In this document: piece after piece, positions 39,031-49,090 of the stretch
How positions within the stretch are numbered: the stretch's first letter is position 1
Layout: each line of letters starts with the position of its first letter
Origin: Marinobacter salsuginis
Lineage (GTDB): Bacteria > Pseudomonadota > Gammaproteobacteria > Pseudomonadales > Oleiphilaceae
Reading direction: 5' to 3'
DNA: 64,000 nt
Assembly (NCBI RefSeq): GCF_009617755.1
Contig: NZ_BGZH01000003.1
Location: 372,001 to 436,000, forward strand
Position numbers and translations under genes: made by a program
The notes under the pieces: generated by a model
Told to the model about the DNA's origin: nothing
What the model saw: only the letters and a program-made list of their open reading frames with translations
Databases searched by the model: none

Positions 39031-39711
39031 TCAGGCCTGACCAGCTGCGGCCATACACCTGTCCAACACCTCTTCTATACTCAACCCCGTAGAATCAATG
39101 ACTTGCGCATCATCTGCGGGCTTGAGAGGGGCTGCGGAACGGTTCATATCCCGTTCATCACGAACCCGTATCTCCTCTAAAAGGGCGTCAATATTAACAT
39201 CGACACCCGCGTCCTTCAACTGGCTATAGCGCCGCTGGGCCCTCTCCTCGGCGCTTGCCGTCAGGAAGATTTTTACCGGGGCATCCGGAAACACCACCGT
39301 CCCCATGTCGCGACCATCAGCCACCAGGCCTGGCGTTTGCCGGAAGTCGCGCTGGCGCTGCAAAAGAGCGTCCCGGACCGACTGAATCACGGCCACCTTC
39401 GAGGCATTATCGCCAGCCGATTCTGTACGTATATCTGCGGTCACATCCTGCCCTGCCAGAATAACCTTGACCGGCTCGCCTGCAGGCGTGGGCTCAAACG
39501 ACACATCGAGTCCAGCGGCGACCTTTACCAAGCCAGCCTCGTCATCCAGAGACACACCCTGACGTACCGCCGCCAGGGCCGTCAGCCGGTACAAGGCACC
39601 ACTGTCAAGCAAGTGCCAGCCAAGCTTTCGGGCCAGCATCTGGGTGATCGTGCCTTTACCCGAACCTCCAGGACCATCAACAGTGATCACCGGCGCACTG
39701 CTTTCAACCAT
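39031..39711 (-). CDS. cmk: Cytidylate kinase
   Basis: Phosphorylates CMP and dCMP with ATP. The 226-residue product carries the P-loop GPGGSGKGT, the NMP-binding [10 protein letters not shown] segment, the [12 protein letters not shown] block and the LID region [14 protein letters not shown]. The start overlaps the tyrA-aroA stop by one base (TAATG), so it is translationally coupled to the aromatic pathway gene, as in many gammaproteobacteria. Confidence 0.95.
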   Translation of the reverse strand: MVESSAPVITVDGPGGSGKGTITQMLARKLGWHLLDSGALYRLTALAAVRQGVSLDDEAGLVKVAAGLDVSFEPTPAGEPVKVILAGQDVTADIRTESAGDNASKVAVIQSVRDALLQRQRDFRQTPGLVADGRDMGTVVFPDAPVKIFLTASAEERAQRRYSQLKDAGVDVNIDALLEEIRVRDERDMNRSAAPLKPADDAQVIDSTGLSIEEVLDRCMAAAGQA

Positions 39712-41939
39712 TATTCAGCCCCCTCGGCTGAGATATTGATCCCCGTTCCCTGCGCAAGTTCCACAAATCCCGGGAAAGAGGTAGCCACATTCGCACAATC
39801 AGTGACTGTGATCTCTCCCGCGGCGCGCAGCGATGCCACTGCGAAAGACATGGCAATACGGTGGTCTCCGTGGCTGTTCACGGTACCGCCACCGATGGTC
39901 TGCCCGCCATCAATGATGATGCCATCCGGGGTTACGGTGGTTTCCACACCCAGGGCAGCCAGGCCATCGGCCATTACCTGAATGCGGTCGCTTTCCTTGA
40001 CCCGAAGCTCCTCCGCGCCCCGCAGAACCGTGCGCCCTTTGGCGCAGGTGGCGGCAATGAACAGCACCGGGAATTCGTCAATGGCCAGGGGCACCTGATC
40101 TTCCGGAATATCGATTCCCTGCAGCTCCGCTGAGCGGACCCGCAGGTCAGCAACCGGCTCGCCACCGATTTCGCGCTCGTCCAGAATCTCGATGTTGGCA
40201 CCCATCTGATTCAGGATGTTGATCACACCGACCCGGGTCGGATTCATGCCAACATGCCGCAGGACCAGATCAGAGCCCGGAGCGATGCTCGCCGCTACCA
40301 GGAAAAACGCCGATGAAGAAATATCGGCAGGCACATCAATGTTGGTTGCCGTCAGTTTACCGCCACCACTGACGCTGGCCGTCGCACCGTCCCGGTGAAC
40401 GTGGTAGCCAAAGCCCGCCAGCATGCGCTCGGTGTGATCGCGCGTGGGAGCAGGCTCGGTGACCGATGTACTGCCCTCGGCATAAAGACCGGCCAGCAGG
40501 AGACATGACTTCACCTGGGCACTGGCTACTGGCATTTCGTAGTGGATTCCCTGCAACGTCTGGCCGCCACGGATTTTCAGCGGCGGGCGACCACCCTCTG
40601 CGGTATCGATCACCGCACCCATGGCCCTGAGCGGATCGGCAACGCGCCCCATCGGGCGGCCAGAGAGGCTCGCATCCCCGGTCAGCTCGGAATCAAAGGG
40701 CTGGGCTGCCAGCAAGCCGGCAAACAGCCGCATGGCGGTTCCCGAGTTACCCAGATACAGCGGACCCCTTGGGCCCTGGAGGCCGTGCATGCCAACGCCG
40801 TGAATTCGTACGAAACCGTCGTCCGGGCCTTCGATGGTCACGCCCATGTCGCGGAACGCCTGAAGCGTGGCCAGGCTGTCCTCGCCTTCCAGAAATCCTT
40901 TCACTTCGGTTACGCCATCCGCGAGGGCGCCCAGCATGATCGAACGGTGCGACATCGACTTGTCGCCCGGAACCCGGATATCACCGGTAATCGCGCCACC
41001 GGGCTGAAGACGGAACGTCACCTGCTTTTCACTGTTGTTTGTCACGTAAGCCTGTCCTGAGAGCATCTTCGAAAAATGTTCACGCGCCGCCTTGGCGCGA
41101 CTGAAAACCCGCAACAACGTGGCGCTGTCCTGATTGGCAATGGCAGTGCGCAGTTGTTCGAGGTCGTGGGTAAAGTGGTCAATCACGCGAAGAACCGCAT
41201 CGCGGTTCGACAGAAAGATATCGTGCCACATCACCGGATCGCTGGCGGCAATCCGGGTAAAGTCCCTGAAGCCTCCAGCGGCGTACCGGAAGATATCCAT
41301 ATTTTCGTCTTCTCCCGCCAGGGTATCCACCAGGGAGAAAGCGATAAGGTGCGGCAGGTGGCTGGTGGCTGCCAGCACCTCGTCGTGATACGCCACCGAC
41401 ATGGTCAGCACCGTGGCCCCGCAGCCCTCCCATAAGGCCCTGAGCCGGGCAAGATGCGGCTGACTGACGTCTTCAGGCGGAGTAAGAATCACCTTGTGGT
41501 TGGCAAACAACTCGGGGTTCGCCGCCCGAATGCCACTTTTCTCGGAGCCAGCAATCGGATGGCCGGGAATGACCCGGGGCGTAAGACTGCCGAACACAGC
41601 CTCAACATCATTCACGAAGCTGGACTTCGTGCTACCCACGTCGGTCAGTATGGCGTCCGGTTCCAATGCGGGACGAATCTGCTCAAGAACCGCACGGGTT
41701 GCCCTGACTGGTACAGCCAGCACAACCAGATCGGCACCCCGCACGGCATCAGACACCGCCGTGGCCGCCTGATCGATCACGGCCAGCTCTTTGCCAAGCT
41801 GCAGTTCCTCATGACGCTGGTCCGCGCCAACGACCGTGTCGGCCAGCCCGTTGCGACGGATAGCACTGGCCAGGGAGCCACCAATCAGCCCCAGACCAAT
41901 CACCGCGACCCGCTTGAACAAAGGCTCGGAAGACACCAT
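39711..41939 (-). CDS. Fused prephenate dehydrogenase and EPSP synthase
   Basis: A 742-residue bifunctional enzyme of aromatic amino acid synthesis. Residues about 1-300 form a TyrA-type prephenate (or arogenate) dehydrogenase: the NAD loop [17 protein letters not shown], then [11 protein letters not shown] and DVGSTKSSF. From about 310 on it is AroA (EPSP synthase): [42 protein letters not shown] and [12 protein letters not shown]. The fusion joins the last shikimate step before chorismate with the branch to tyrosine. TyrA-AroA fusions occur in pseudomonads and relatives. One base separates its start from the hisC stop. Confidence 0.96.
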   Translation of the reverse strand: MVSSEPLFKRVAVIGLGLIGGSLASAIRRNGLADTVVGADQRHEELQLGKELAVIDQAATAVSDAVRGADLVVLAVPVRATRAVLEQIRPALEPDAILTDVGSTKSSFVNDVEAVFGSLTPRVIPGHPIAGSEKSGIRAANPELFANHKVILTPPEDVSQPHLARLRALWEGCGATVLTMSVAYHDEVLAATSHLPHLIAFSLVDTLAGEDENMDIFRYAAGGFRDFTRIAASDPVMWHDIFLSNRDAVLRVIDHFTHDLEQLRTAIANQDSATLLRVFSRAKAAREHFSKMLSGQAYVTNNSEKQVTFRLQPGGAITGDIRVPGDKSMSHRSIMLGALADGVTEVKGFLEGEDSLATLQAFRDMGVTIEGPDDGFVRIHGVGMHGLQGPRGPLYLGNSGTAMRLFAGLLAAQPFDSELTGDASLSGRPMGRVADPLRAMGAVIDTAEGGRPPLKIRGGQTLQGIHYEMPVASAQVKSCLLLAGLYAEGSTSVTEPAPTRDHTERMLAGFGYHVHRDGATASVSGGGKLTATNIDVPADISSSAFFLVAASIAPGSDLVLRHVGMNPTRVGVINILNQMGANIEILDEREIGGEPVADLRVRSAELQGIDIPEDQVPLAIDEFPVLFIAATCAKGRTVLRGAEELRVKESDRIQVMADGLAALGVETTVTPDGIIIDGGQTIGGGTVNSHGDHRIAMSFAVASLRAAGEITVTDCANVATSFPGFVELAQGTGINISAEGAE

Positions 41940-41940
41940 A

Positions 41941-43065
41941 TCAGTCGCTTAGCCCCGATGCGGTCAGGGCCTGGGCCAGCGCCTCGATAAAGCGCTCGTT
42001 CTCTTCCGGAAGGCCGACAGACACCCGCAGATGCCGGGGCATGCCATAGCCCGCGATGGGCCGGACAATCACGCCGTGAGCGAGCAGAGACTGGTACACG
42101 CCCATGGCCTGCTCTCCCACTTCCACGGCCACGAAATTCCCGGCCGACGGTATGTAGCTGAGTCCCATCCGGTCGAATGCGTCCTGCAACTGACGCAGAC
42201 CGGCTGTATTCACATCGCGGGAACGCTGGAGATATTCCTCGTCTTCAAGCACAGCCGTGGCTGCGGACAGGGCAACGGTATCCACGTTAAACGGCTGGCG
42301 CACCCGATTGAGAATGTCGGCAATGGCCGGTGAAGAGATGCTGTACCCCACCCTGAGTGCGGCCAACCCCCAGGCCTTGGAAAACGTGCGGCAAACGATG
42401 AGATTCGGGAAGCGGTCCAACAGTTCGACGCCATCCGGGTATTGATCACCCGTCAGGTATTCGCAGTAGGCCTCATCCAGGACCACAAGTACGTTCTCGG
42501 GAATCTTTTTCAGGAACGACTCAATGGCTTCCGCTGTGTGAACCGTACCCGTGGGGTTGTTTGGGTTAGCGACAAACACGAGGCGAGTACGATCGGTGAC
42601 CGCCTCGGCCATCGCATCCAGGTCGTGCCCCCATTCCCGGGCAGGCACAGAAACGCCCTTGGCGTCGATAGCCTGGGTCACCAGAGGATAAACGGCGAAT
42701 GCGTACTGGGAGAAAACAACTTCGGAATCAGCATCCGCGAAACAGCGGGTGATCACTTCGAGAACGTCGTTCGAGCCGTTGCCAAGGGTAATCTGATCCA
42801 TTCCAACGTTGAGACGCTTCGACAACGCCTGTTTCAGGTTGAATCCGTTACCGTCGGGGTACAGACAAAGTTCCGACAACGCCTGCCGCGCCGCCTCAAG
42901 GGCTTTCTCGCTGGGCCCGAGCGGGTTCTCATTGCTGGCAAGCTTGATGATTTCCGCCGGGTTGAGACCCAGTTCCCTTGCCAGCTCTTCGATCGGCTTG
43001 CCAGGCTGGTAGGGTGAGAGCGCCTGCACGCCGCGAACCGCCAGACTCTGGTAATCAATCGCCAT
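41941..43065 (-). CDS. hisC: Histidinol-phosphate aminotransferase (HisC/aromatic type)
   Basis: A 374-residue PLP enzyme. Start is ATG 43065 with GAGGA about 8 bp upstream; the frame to 43092 is longer but not supported. Blocks LASNENPLGPS, ITLGNGSNDVLE, NPNNPTGTV, the PLP lysine in CRTFSKAWGLAALRVGY and the terminal HLRVSVG are all present. Sited between pheA and the tyrA-aroA fusion, it may transaminate phenylpyruvate or hydroxyphenylpyruvate as well as histidinol phosphate; the gene group is a mixed-function cluster known as the aromatic supraoperon. Confidence 0.93.
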   Translation of the reverse strand: MAIDYQSLAVRGVQALSPYQPGKPIEELARELGLNPAEIIKLASNENPLGPSEKALEAARQALSELCLYPDGNGFNLKQALSKRLNVGMDQITLGNGSNDVLEVITRCFADADSEVVFSQYAFAVYPLVTQAIDAKGVSVPAREWGHDLDAMAEAVTDRTRLVFVANPNNPTGTVHTAEAIESFLKKIPENVLVVLDEAYCEYLTGDQYPDGVELLDRFPNLIVCRTFSKAWGLAALRVGYSISSPAIADILNRVRQPFNVDTVALSAATAVLEDEEYLQRSRDVNTAGLRQLQDAFDRMGLSYIPSAGNFVAVEVGEQAMGVYQSLLAHGVIVRPIAGYGMPRHLRVSVGLPEENERFIEALAQALTASGLSD

Positions 43066-43110
43066 ACATTGTCCTCGACATTCTTTGCTCAAAAAGGCTG
43101 TTGCAACTAC

Positions 43111-44208
43111 TCAAAGCACGCCAATCGGGTAGGAGCCCAGACGCTTGAGCTCAACCGCCTCTTCATCCACTTCCGCCAGCACCTTACGGACCTGCTCGTC
43201 TTCCATGTGTCCCTCGAAATCGATATAGAACACATAGGCCCAGGTACCGCTCGGCGACGGCCGCGTTTCTATCCTGGTGAGGCTGAGGCCGTGGCGATGG
43301 AACGGTTCAAGGAGTTGATACAGCGCCCCCGGCTTGTTGCGCATGGACACCAGAATGGACGACTTGTCGTGACCGCTGGCCGGCACCTCCTCACGCCCAA
43401 TAATCAGGAATCGGGTGGTATTGTCCGGTCGATCCTCGATGCTGTTTGCCAGCTTTTGCAGACCATAGAGCTCGGCCGCCATATCTCCGGCAATGGCTGC
43501 TGTTCCCGGCTCCTCGGCGGCACGCCGGGCGGCTTCCGCATTACTGGAAACGGTAACCCGCTCAATACCGTAGCGATGGGTATCCAGCCACTGCCGGCAC
43601 TGGGCAAAGGACTGTTGATGGGAATAAATCCGGGTGATTTCCTGGTCGCCGTGCTTCGGAGACACCAGTAGATGATGGTGGATCCGCAGTTGAACCTCAC
43701 CGCAGATCTTGAGCGGCGAGGACATGAACATATCCAGGGTATGGTTGATCATTCCCTCGGTGGAGTTTTCGACCGGTACCACACCGTAATGCGCAGCTCC
43801 CGATTCAACCTCCCGGAACACCGCGTCGATAGCCGGCAGTGGCACGCTGACCACCGAGTGACCGAAATGCTTGAGCGCTGCCGCCTGGGTAAAGGTGCCA
43901 ATGGGCCCCAGGAAGGCAATGTGCATGGGCTTTTCAAGCGCCAGACAGGCGGACATGATTTCCCGGAACAGACGCGCCATTTCCTCACCGGAAAGCGGCC
44001 CCGGATTCTGCTCCTTGATGCGCCGAAGTACCTGGGCTTCCCGCTCCGGGCGGTAGAAAAAGACGTCCTGTCCCGGATTAGCGGTCATCTTCACATGGGC
44101 TACTTCCTGGGCACAGGCGGCCCTGGCACTGATAAGCTCCATGATCTTCTGATCAATCTGATCGATCTCGTCCCGCAGCTCTCCGAGCCGAACCTGCTCG
44201 TCACTCAT
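43111..44208 (-). CDS. pheA: Bifunctional chorismate mutase / prephenate dehydratase
   Basis: Converts chorismate to prephenate and on to phenylpyruvate. The 365 residues have a chorismate mutase domain (about 1-90, LGELRDEIDQIDQKIMELIS), a prephenate dehydratase domain (about 95-275, FLGPIGTFTQAA and the PVENSTEGMINHTLD catalytic block) and a C-terminal ACT domain (NKPGALYQLLEPFHRHGLSL then ESRPSP-like ETRPSPSG) that gives phenylalanine feedback. Two bases after serC and 45 bp before hisC. No attenuator leader is visible. Confidence 0.95.
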   Translation of the reverse strand: MSDEQVRLGELRDEIDQIDQKIMELISARAACAQEVAHVKMTANPGQDVFFYRPEREAQVLRRIKEQNPGPLSGEEMARLFREIMSACLALEKPMHIAFLGPIGTFTQAAALKHFGHSVVSVPLPAIDAVFREVESGAAHYGVVPVENSTEGMINHTLDMFMSSPLKICGEVQLRIHHHLLVSPKHGDQEITRIYSHQQSFAQCRQWLDTHRYGIERVTVSSNAEAARRAAEEPGTAAIAGDMAAELYGLQKLANSIEDRPDNTTRFLIIGREEVPASGHDKSSILVSMRNKPGALYQLLEPFHRHGLSLTRIETRPSPSGTWAYVFYIDFEGHMEDEQVRKVLAEVDEEAVELKRLGSYPIGVL

Positions 44209-44210
44209 GA

Positions 44211-45293
44211 TCAGCCACGCTCCTTCGCAAATTCGGTCATGTAGTTAATCAGCGCATCGACACCGGCTTCGGGCATCGCGTTATAGATGCTCGCACGCAT
44301 ACCGCCAACCGAGCGATGTCCGGCCAGGTTCAACAGGCCACGGGCATTCGCTCCCTTGAGGAACTCACCATTCAGGGCGTCATCAGCCAGGGTGAATGGA
44401 ACGTTCATCCAGGACCGGAAGCGCGGGTCAATCGGGTTGGCGTAAAACTCATTGGTATCGATAAAGTCATAGAGCTTTCGGGCTTTGCGCAGGTTGATCT
44501 CACCCATCGCCTTCACACCGCCCTGCTCTTTCAGCCACTTGAATACCAGGCCGGCCAGGTACCATGAGTAAGTGGCCGGGGTGTTGTACATGGAACCGTT
44601 ATCCGCGATCACCTGGTAGTTCATCATGGTCGGTGTCTCCTTGCGGGCCCTGCCCAGGAGATCCTTGCGAATAATTACCACCACCAGACCCGAGGGACCG
44701 ATATTCTTCTGGGCGCCGGCATAGATCAGACCGAATTTCGACACATCCACCGGGCGCGAAAGCATCGTGGAAGACATGTCCGCCACCAACGGAACCGCCG
44801 GGCTGTCCGGAACAAAATCGAATTCCAGACCGCCGATGGTTTCATTCGGCGTGTAGTGCAGGTACGCCGCGTCAGTACTGATCTGCCAGGATGACTGGTC
44901 CGGAATCGTGGTAAAGCCACTGTCTTCCGAACTCGCCACTACGTTCACGTTGCCATAGCGACTGGCCTCGGCAATGGCCTTTTTGGACCAGATGCCGGTG
45001 TTCACGTAGTCAGCGGAGCCTTTTTCGCCCAGCAGATTCAGGGGAATGGTGGAAAACTGGCTGGACGCCCCGCCCTGCATGAACAGAACGGCGTAGTCGT
45101 CAGACACGCCGGCCAGTTCACGCAGATCTTGTTCAGCAGTCTCGGCAATCTGGACAAACTCGTCGCTGCGATGGCTCATTTCCATCACCGACATGCCGGT
45201 ACCACGCCAGTCGAGCATTTCATCCCGCGCCTGACGAAGCACGCTTTCCGGCAAGGTGGCCGGACCTGCACAAAAGTTATACGCCCTGCTCAT
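44211..45293 (-). CDS. serC: Phosphoserine aminotransferase
   Basis: Makes phosphoserine for serine synthesis and can also serve pyridoxine synthesis. The ATG at 45293 (MSRAYNFCAGPATLPESVLR) gives the standard N-terminus and 360 residues; a GTG six codons earlier is possible. The FMQGGASSQFSTIPLNLL block, the PLP lysine in GLIYAGAQKNIGPSGLVVV and the C-terminal GHRSVGGMRASIYNAM are typical. It heads the serC-pheA-hisC-tyrA/aroA-cmk-rpsA series, 51 bp after gyrA. Confidence 0.96.
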   Translation of the reverse strand: MSRAYNFCAGPATLPESVLRQARDEMLDWRGTGMSVMEMSHRSDEFVQIAETAEQDLRELAGVSDDYAVLFMQGGASSQFSTIPLNLLGEKGSADYVNTGIWSKKAIAEASRYGNVNVVASSEDSGFTTIPDQSSWQISTDAAYLHYTPNETIGGLEFDFVPDSPAVPLVADMSSTMLSRPVDVSKFGLIYAGAQKNIGPSGLVVVIIRKDLLGRARKETPTMMNYQVIADNGSMYNTPATYSWYLAGLVFKWLKEQGGVKAMGEINLRKARKLYDFIDTNEFYANPIDPRFRSWMNVPFTLADDALNGEFLKGANARGLLNLAGHRSVGGMRASIYNAMPEAGVDALINYMTEFAKERG

Positions 45294-45344
45294 GTTGCTG
45301 CTTTCTCTCACGTCTTACTGAATCTGTCTGTGGCAAGTGCCGGC

Positions 45345-47966
45345 TTATTCTTCGCCGGCACTCTCACCTTCGTCACCTTCTTGCGGGCTCTCGTCGGCAA
45401 CAATCGGATTGCCTTCGCTGTCGAGCTCTTCGTCGTCGGTTTCCGCGATCCGCTCAACGCCCACCAGGCGCTCGTCTTCCTGGCTCAGCTTGATCAGGCG
45501 AACACCCTGGGTATTCCGGCTCAGAACCGACACTTCGTCTGTCCGGGTACGAACCAGCGTGCCCTTGTCAGAGATGAGCATCATCTCGTCGCCTTCAAAC
45601 AGCTGCAGGGCCGTTACCAGGTTACCGTTACGCTCGGAGCACTGCATCGCAATAACGCCCTGACTGCCCCGGCTGTAGGTCGGGAACTCGTCAATGGCGG
45701 TCCGCTTGCCGTAGCCGTTTTCCGAGGCGGTCAGGATAACCCCGCCCTCCTGCGGAATAATCAGCGACACCACATGGTGACCTTCGGGCATCTTGATACC
45801 GCGAACACCACGGGCGGTCCGGCTCATCGGGCGAACGGCTTCCTCGTTAAAGCGCACCGCCTTGCCGGCAGTCGAGAACAGCATGACTTCGGCATCACCT
45901 TTGGTAATGGCCGCGCCGATCAGGGTATCGCCTTCGTCCAGGGACAGGGCAATCAGACCGGTGCTGCGCGGACGCGAGAAGTTCGGCAGCGGCGTCTTCT
46001 TGACCACACCGGCAGAGGTGGCCATCAGGACGAACTGGTCTTCCGGATAATCACGAACCGGCAGGAATGTGGTGATACGCTCACCTTCCTCCAGCGGCAG
46101 GATATTCACCATGGGCCGACCGCGAGATGCCCGGCTGGCGCGTGGAATCTCGAACACCCGCAGCCAGTAAACCTTGCCACGGTTGGAGAAACACAGAATC
46201 GTATCGTGGGAGTTGGCCACCAGCAGCTTCTCGACGAAATCTTCGTCCTTCATGGAGGTGGCTGCCTTGCCGCGACCGCCACGGCGCTGGGCCTGATAGT
46301 CTTCAACGGCCTGGGTCTTGGCGTAACCGCTGTGGGAAATGGTCACCACCAGATCTTCTTCATCAATCAGGTCGGCGATGGTCAGGTCGCGACGGGAGCT
46401 GGTGATTTCGGTACGACGCTCGTCACCAAATTCGCTGACGATCGCTTCCAGCTCTTCCCGGATGACCTGGAGCAGGCGCTCGGGGTCGCCCAGAATATCG
46501 AGCAGATCCGCGATCTTCTCGAGAATTTCCTTGTACTCGTTCTGCAGCTTCTCGGTCTCGAGGCCGGTCAGACGGTGCAGACGCAGATCCAGAATCGCCT
46601 GGGCCTGTTCCGGAGAAAGATGATACAGCCCCTCACGCAGGCCATAGATTTCCGGCAGGTCATCCGGACGGCAGGCGTCCTGGCCGGCACGCTCCAGCAT
46701 GGCCATCACATCGCCCGGGGACCAGCCCTTGGCAACCAGCTTTTCCTTGGCTTCGGCGGCAGACGGCGAGGCCTTGATCAGCTCGATAATCTCGTCGATG
46801 TTGGCCAGGGCAACGGTCAGGCCTTCCAGAATATGGCCGCGCTCACGGGCCTTGCGCAGTTCGTAAATGGTCCGGCGGGTCACCACTTCACGACGGTGAC
46901 GAACGAACGCATCCAGCAACTGCTTCAGGTTCAGGGTCTTCGGCTCACCATTGATCAGGCCAACCATGTTGATGCCGAACACGGTCTCAAGCTGGGTCTG
47001 GGCAAACAGGTTGTTGACCACAACATCCGGGTTCTCACCCCGACGCAGCTCGATCACCACCCGGATACCTTCCTTGTTGGACTCATCCCGCAGCTCGGAG
47101 ATACCTTCAAGACGCTTCTCTTTCACCAGCTCGGCGATCTTCTCGATCAGGCGGGCCTTGTTCAGCTGATACGGCAGCTCGGTGATGATGATGGCATCGC
47201 GGTTGGTCTTGTTGTCGTGCTCGATCTCGTGACGGGCGCGGATGTAAATGCGGCCACGGCCCGTACGGTAGGCCTCAACAATGCCGGCACGGCCATTGAT
47301 AATGCCCTGGGTCGGGAAATCCGGGCCCGGGATGTATTCCATCAATTCATCGATGGTCAGATCCGGGTTATCAATCAGCGCCAGACAGCCATTCACGACT
47401 TCCGTGAGATTGTGCGGCGGAATATTGGTGGCCATGCCAACGGCGATACCGGAGGAACCGTTCACCAGCAGGTTGGGAACCCGGGTAGGCAGAACCTCGG
47501 GAATCCGCTCGGTGCCGTCGTAGTTATCAACGAAATCGACGGTTTCCTTGTCCAGATCCGCCAGCAAGGAGTGGGCAATCTTCTCCATGCGGATCTCGGT
47601 GTAACGCATGGCGGCCGCGTTATCGCCGTCGATGGAACCGAAGTTACCCTGGCCATCCACCAACGGATACCGCAGGGAGAATGGCTGGGCCATACGAACG
47701 ATGGTGTCGTATACCGCAGAGTCACCGTGGGGGTGGTATTTACCGATAACATCACCCACCACACGGGCGGACTTCTTGTAGGCCTTGTTCCAGTCGTTGT
47801 TCAGTTCGGACATGGCGAACAGGACACGGCGGTGAACCGGCTTGAGGCCATCCCTCACATCCGGAAGCGCCCGCCCGACGATCACGCTCATGGCGTAATC
47901 GAGGTAGGACTGTTTTAACTCGTCTTCAATATTGACCGGCAGGATCTCTTTGGCTAACTCACCCAT
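45345..47966 (-). CDS. gyrA: DNA gyrase subunit A
   Basis: Type II topoisomerase subunit that introduces negative supercoils with GyrB. The 873 residues contain the winged-helix core with catalytic Tyr122 ([11 protein letters not shown]), the coiled-coil arm, the six-bladed C-terminal beta-pinwheel with the GyrA box QRRGGRGK, and a long acidic tail. At the quinolone-resistance positions Ser83 and Asp87 ([13 protein letters not shown]), E. coli numbering applies exactly and both are wild type. AAGGAA precedes ATG 47966. Genes downstream on this strand are serC and the aromatic cluster. Confidence 0.98.
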   Translation of the reverse strand: MGELAKEILPVNIEDELKQSYLDYAMSVIVGRALPDVRDGLKPVHRRVLFAMSELNNDWNKAYKKSARVVGDVIGKYHPHGDSAVYDTIVRMAQPFSLRYPLVDGQGNFGSIDGDNAAAMRYTEIRMEKIAHSLLADLDKETVDFVDNYDGTERIPEVLPTRVPNLLVNGSSGIAVGMATNIPPHNLTEVVNGCLALIDNPDLTIDELMEYIPGPDFPTQGIINGRAGIVEAYRTGRGRIYIRARHEIEHDNKTNRDAIIITELPYQLNKARLIEKIAELVKEKRLEGISELRDESNKEGIRVVIELRRGENPDVVVNNLFAQTQLETVFGINMVGLINGEPKTLNLKQLLDAFVRHRREVVTRRTIYELRKARERGHILEGLTVALANIDEIIELIKASPSAAEAKEKLVAKGWSPGDVMAMLERAGQDACRPDDLPEIYGLREGLYHLSPEQAQAILDLRLHRLTGLETEKLQNEYKEILEKIADLLDILGDPERLLQVIREELEAIVSEFGDERRTEITSSRRDLTIADLIDEEDLVVTISHSGYAKTQAVEDYQAQRRGGRGKAATSMKDEDFVEKLLVANSHDTILCFSNRGKVYWLRVFEIPRASRASRGRPMVNILPLEEGERITTFLPVRDYPEDQFVLMATSAGVVKKTPLPNFSRPRSTGLIALSLDEGDTLIGAAITKGDAEVMLFSTAGKAVRFNEEAVRPMSRTARGVRGIKMPEGHHVVSLIIPQEGGVILTASENGYGKRTAIDEFPTYSRGSQGVIAMQCSERNGNLVTALQLFEGDEMMLISDKGTLVRTRTDEVSVLSRNTQGVRLIKLSQEDERLVGVERIAETDDEELDSEGNPIVADESPQEGDEGESAGEE

Positions 47967-48092
47967 CGAGAAAGGTTCCTTTGCGTTATCTGGAAGTCGT
48001 GTCAGGGCCGTTTCCGGGCCCCATAGTTATTCTTCAACAAGCCGCCAAGTCTACCACAGTCGCACCCTCTCCGGGGCAACTGTGAGGCAGCC

Positions 48093-48947
48093 TTAATCAA
48101 ACACCACTGTCTTGTTTTCGTAGGTGATCACCCGATCCTCGATGTGAGAACGCAGACCCCTGGCCAGCACGTTCTTCTCGACATCCTTACCAAGGCGGAC
48201 CATATCCTCGATGGAGTCACTGTGGGTGATCCGGATAACGTCCTGCTCGATGATCGGGCCCTCGTCGAGATCCTGGGTCACGTAGTGGCAGGTGGCACCA
48301 ATCAGCTTAACACCGCGACTGTAGGCCTGATGATAAGGGCGAGCACCGGCGAAGGACGGCAGGAAGCTGTGATGGATGTTGATCACCTTGCCGGAGTATT
48401 TCTCACAGAGCTCGCCGGGAAGGATCTGCATGTAGCGCGCCAGCACCACCACATCGGCTTCGTATTTCTGGAACAGCTCATCAATATGGGCGAAGGCATC
48501 TGCCTTGTTTTCCTTGCTGACCGGTACGTGGTGATACGGAATCTCGTGCCACTCCACCATCCGGCGCAGGTCGTCATGGTTGGAGATGACCGCCACTATC
48601 TCGGCGTTGATCTCCTTGCTGTGCCAGCGGTGCAAAAGATCCGCCACACAGTGGGATTCCTTGCTGCACATCAGGATCACTTTCTTCGGCTGGGCCGAAT
48701 CGGCGATGTGCCAGTTCATGTTGAATTCGCGGGCAATCGGCTCGAACGCCGCCCGGAACTGGTCAAGACCAAACGGTATCGAGGTGGCCTTGATCTCGTG
48801 CCGCATGAAAAACCAGCCGGTTTGCGTGTCGGAATGGTGACTCGCCTCGGTAATCCAGCCATTGTATGTAGACAGAAAATTACTCACCTTGGCGACAATT
48901 CCCACCCGGTCGGGGCAGGAAATCACAAGACGATAGGTATGCTCCAT
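48093..48947 (-). CDS. purU: Formyltetrahydrofolate deformylase
   Basis: Hydrolyses 10-formyl-THF to THF and formate, providing formate for purine synthesis and balancing one-carbon pools. The 284-residue protein has an N-terminal ACT domain (MEHTYRLVISCPDRVGIVAK) and a formyltransferase-type catalytic domain with the VINIHHSFLPSFAGARPYHQ block and the Asp-bearing VTQDLDEGPIIEQD. Single gene; divergent from ggt. Confidence 0.95.
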   Translation of the reverse strand: MEHTYRLVISCPDRVGIVAKVSNFLSTYNGWITEASHHSDTQTGWFFMRHEIKATSIPFGLDQFRAAFEPIAREFNMNWHIADSAQPKKVILMCSKESHCVADLLHRWHSKEINAEIVAVISNHDDLRRMVEWHEIPYHHVPVSKENKADAFAHIDELFQKYEADVVVLARYMQILPGELCEKYSGKVINIHHSFLPSFAGARPYHQAYSRGVKLIGATCHYVTQDLDEGPIIEQDVIRITHSDSIEDMVRLGKDVEKNVLARGLRSHIEDRVITYENKTVVFD

Positions 48948-49090
48948 GAAAGCCTTTCCTTAACTGAAATCCGGGAAAGCAGGTACGTCGGGGAATCACC
49001 GCCGACATTAACGGCAGGTTAACGGTACGCACCTATGAAAATGACCGGCTATCATAGCCTATCTGAACGCCAGAAACGAGGAATGGAGAT

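Noticed and set aside
45129..47918. A 929-residue open frame antisense to gyrA
   Set aside because: It lies wholly opposite a well-conserved gyrA; long antisense frames are expected in GC-rich coding DNA, and its composition has no domain.
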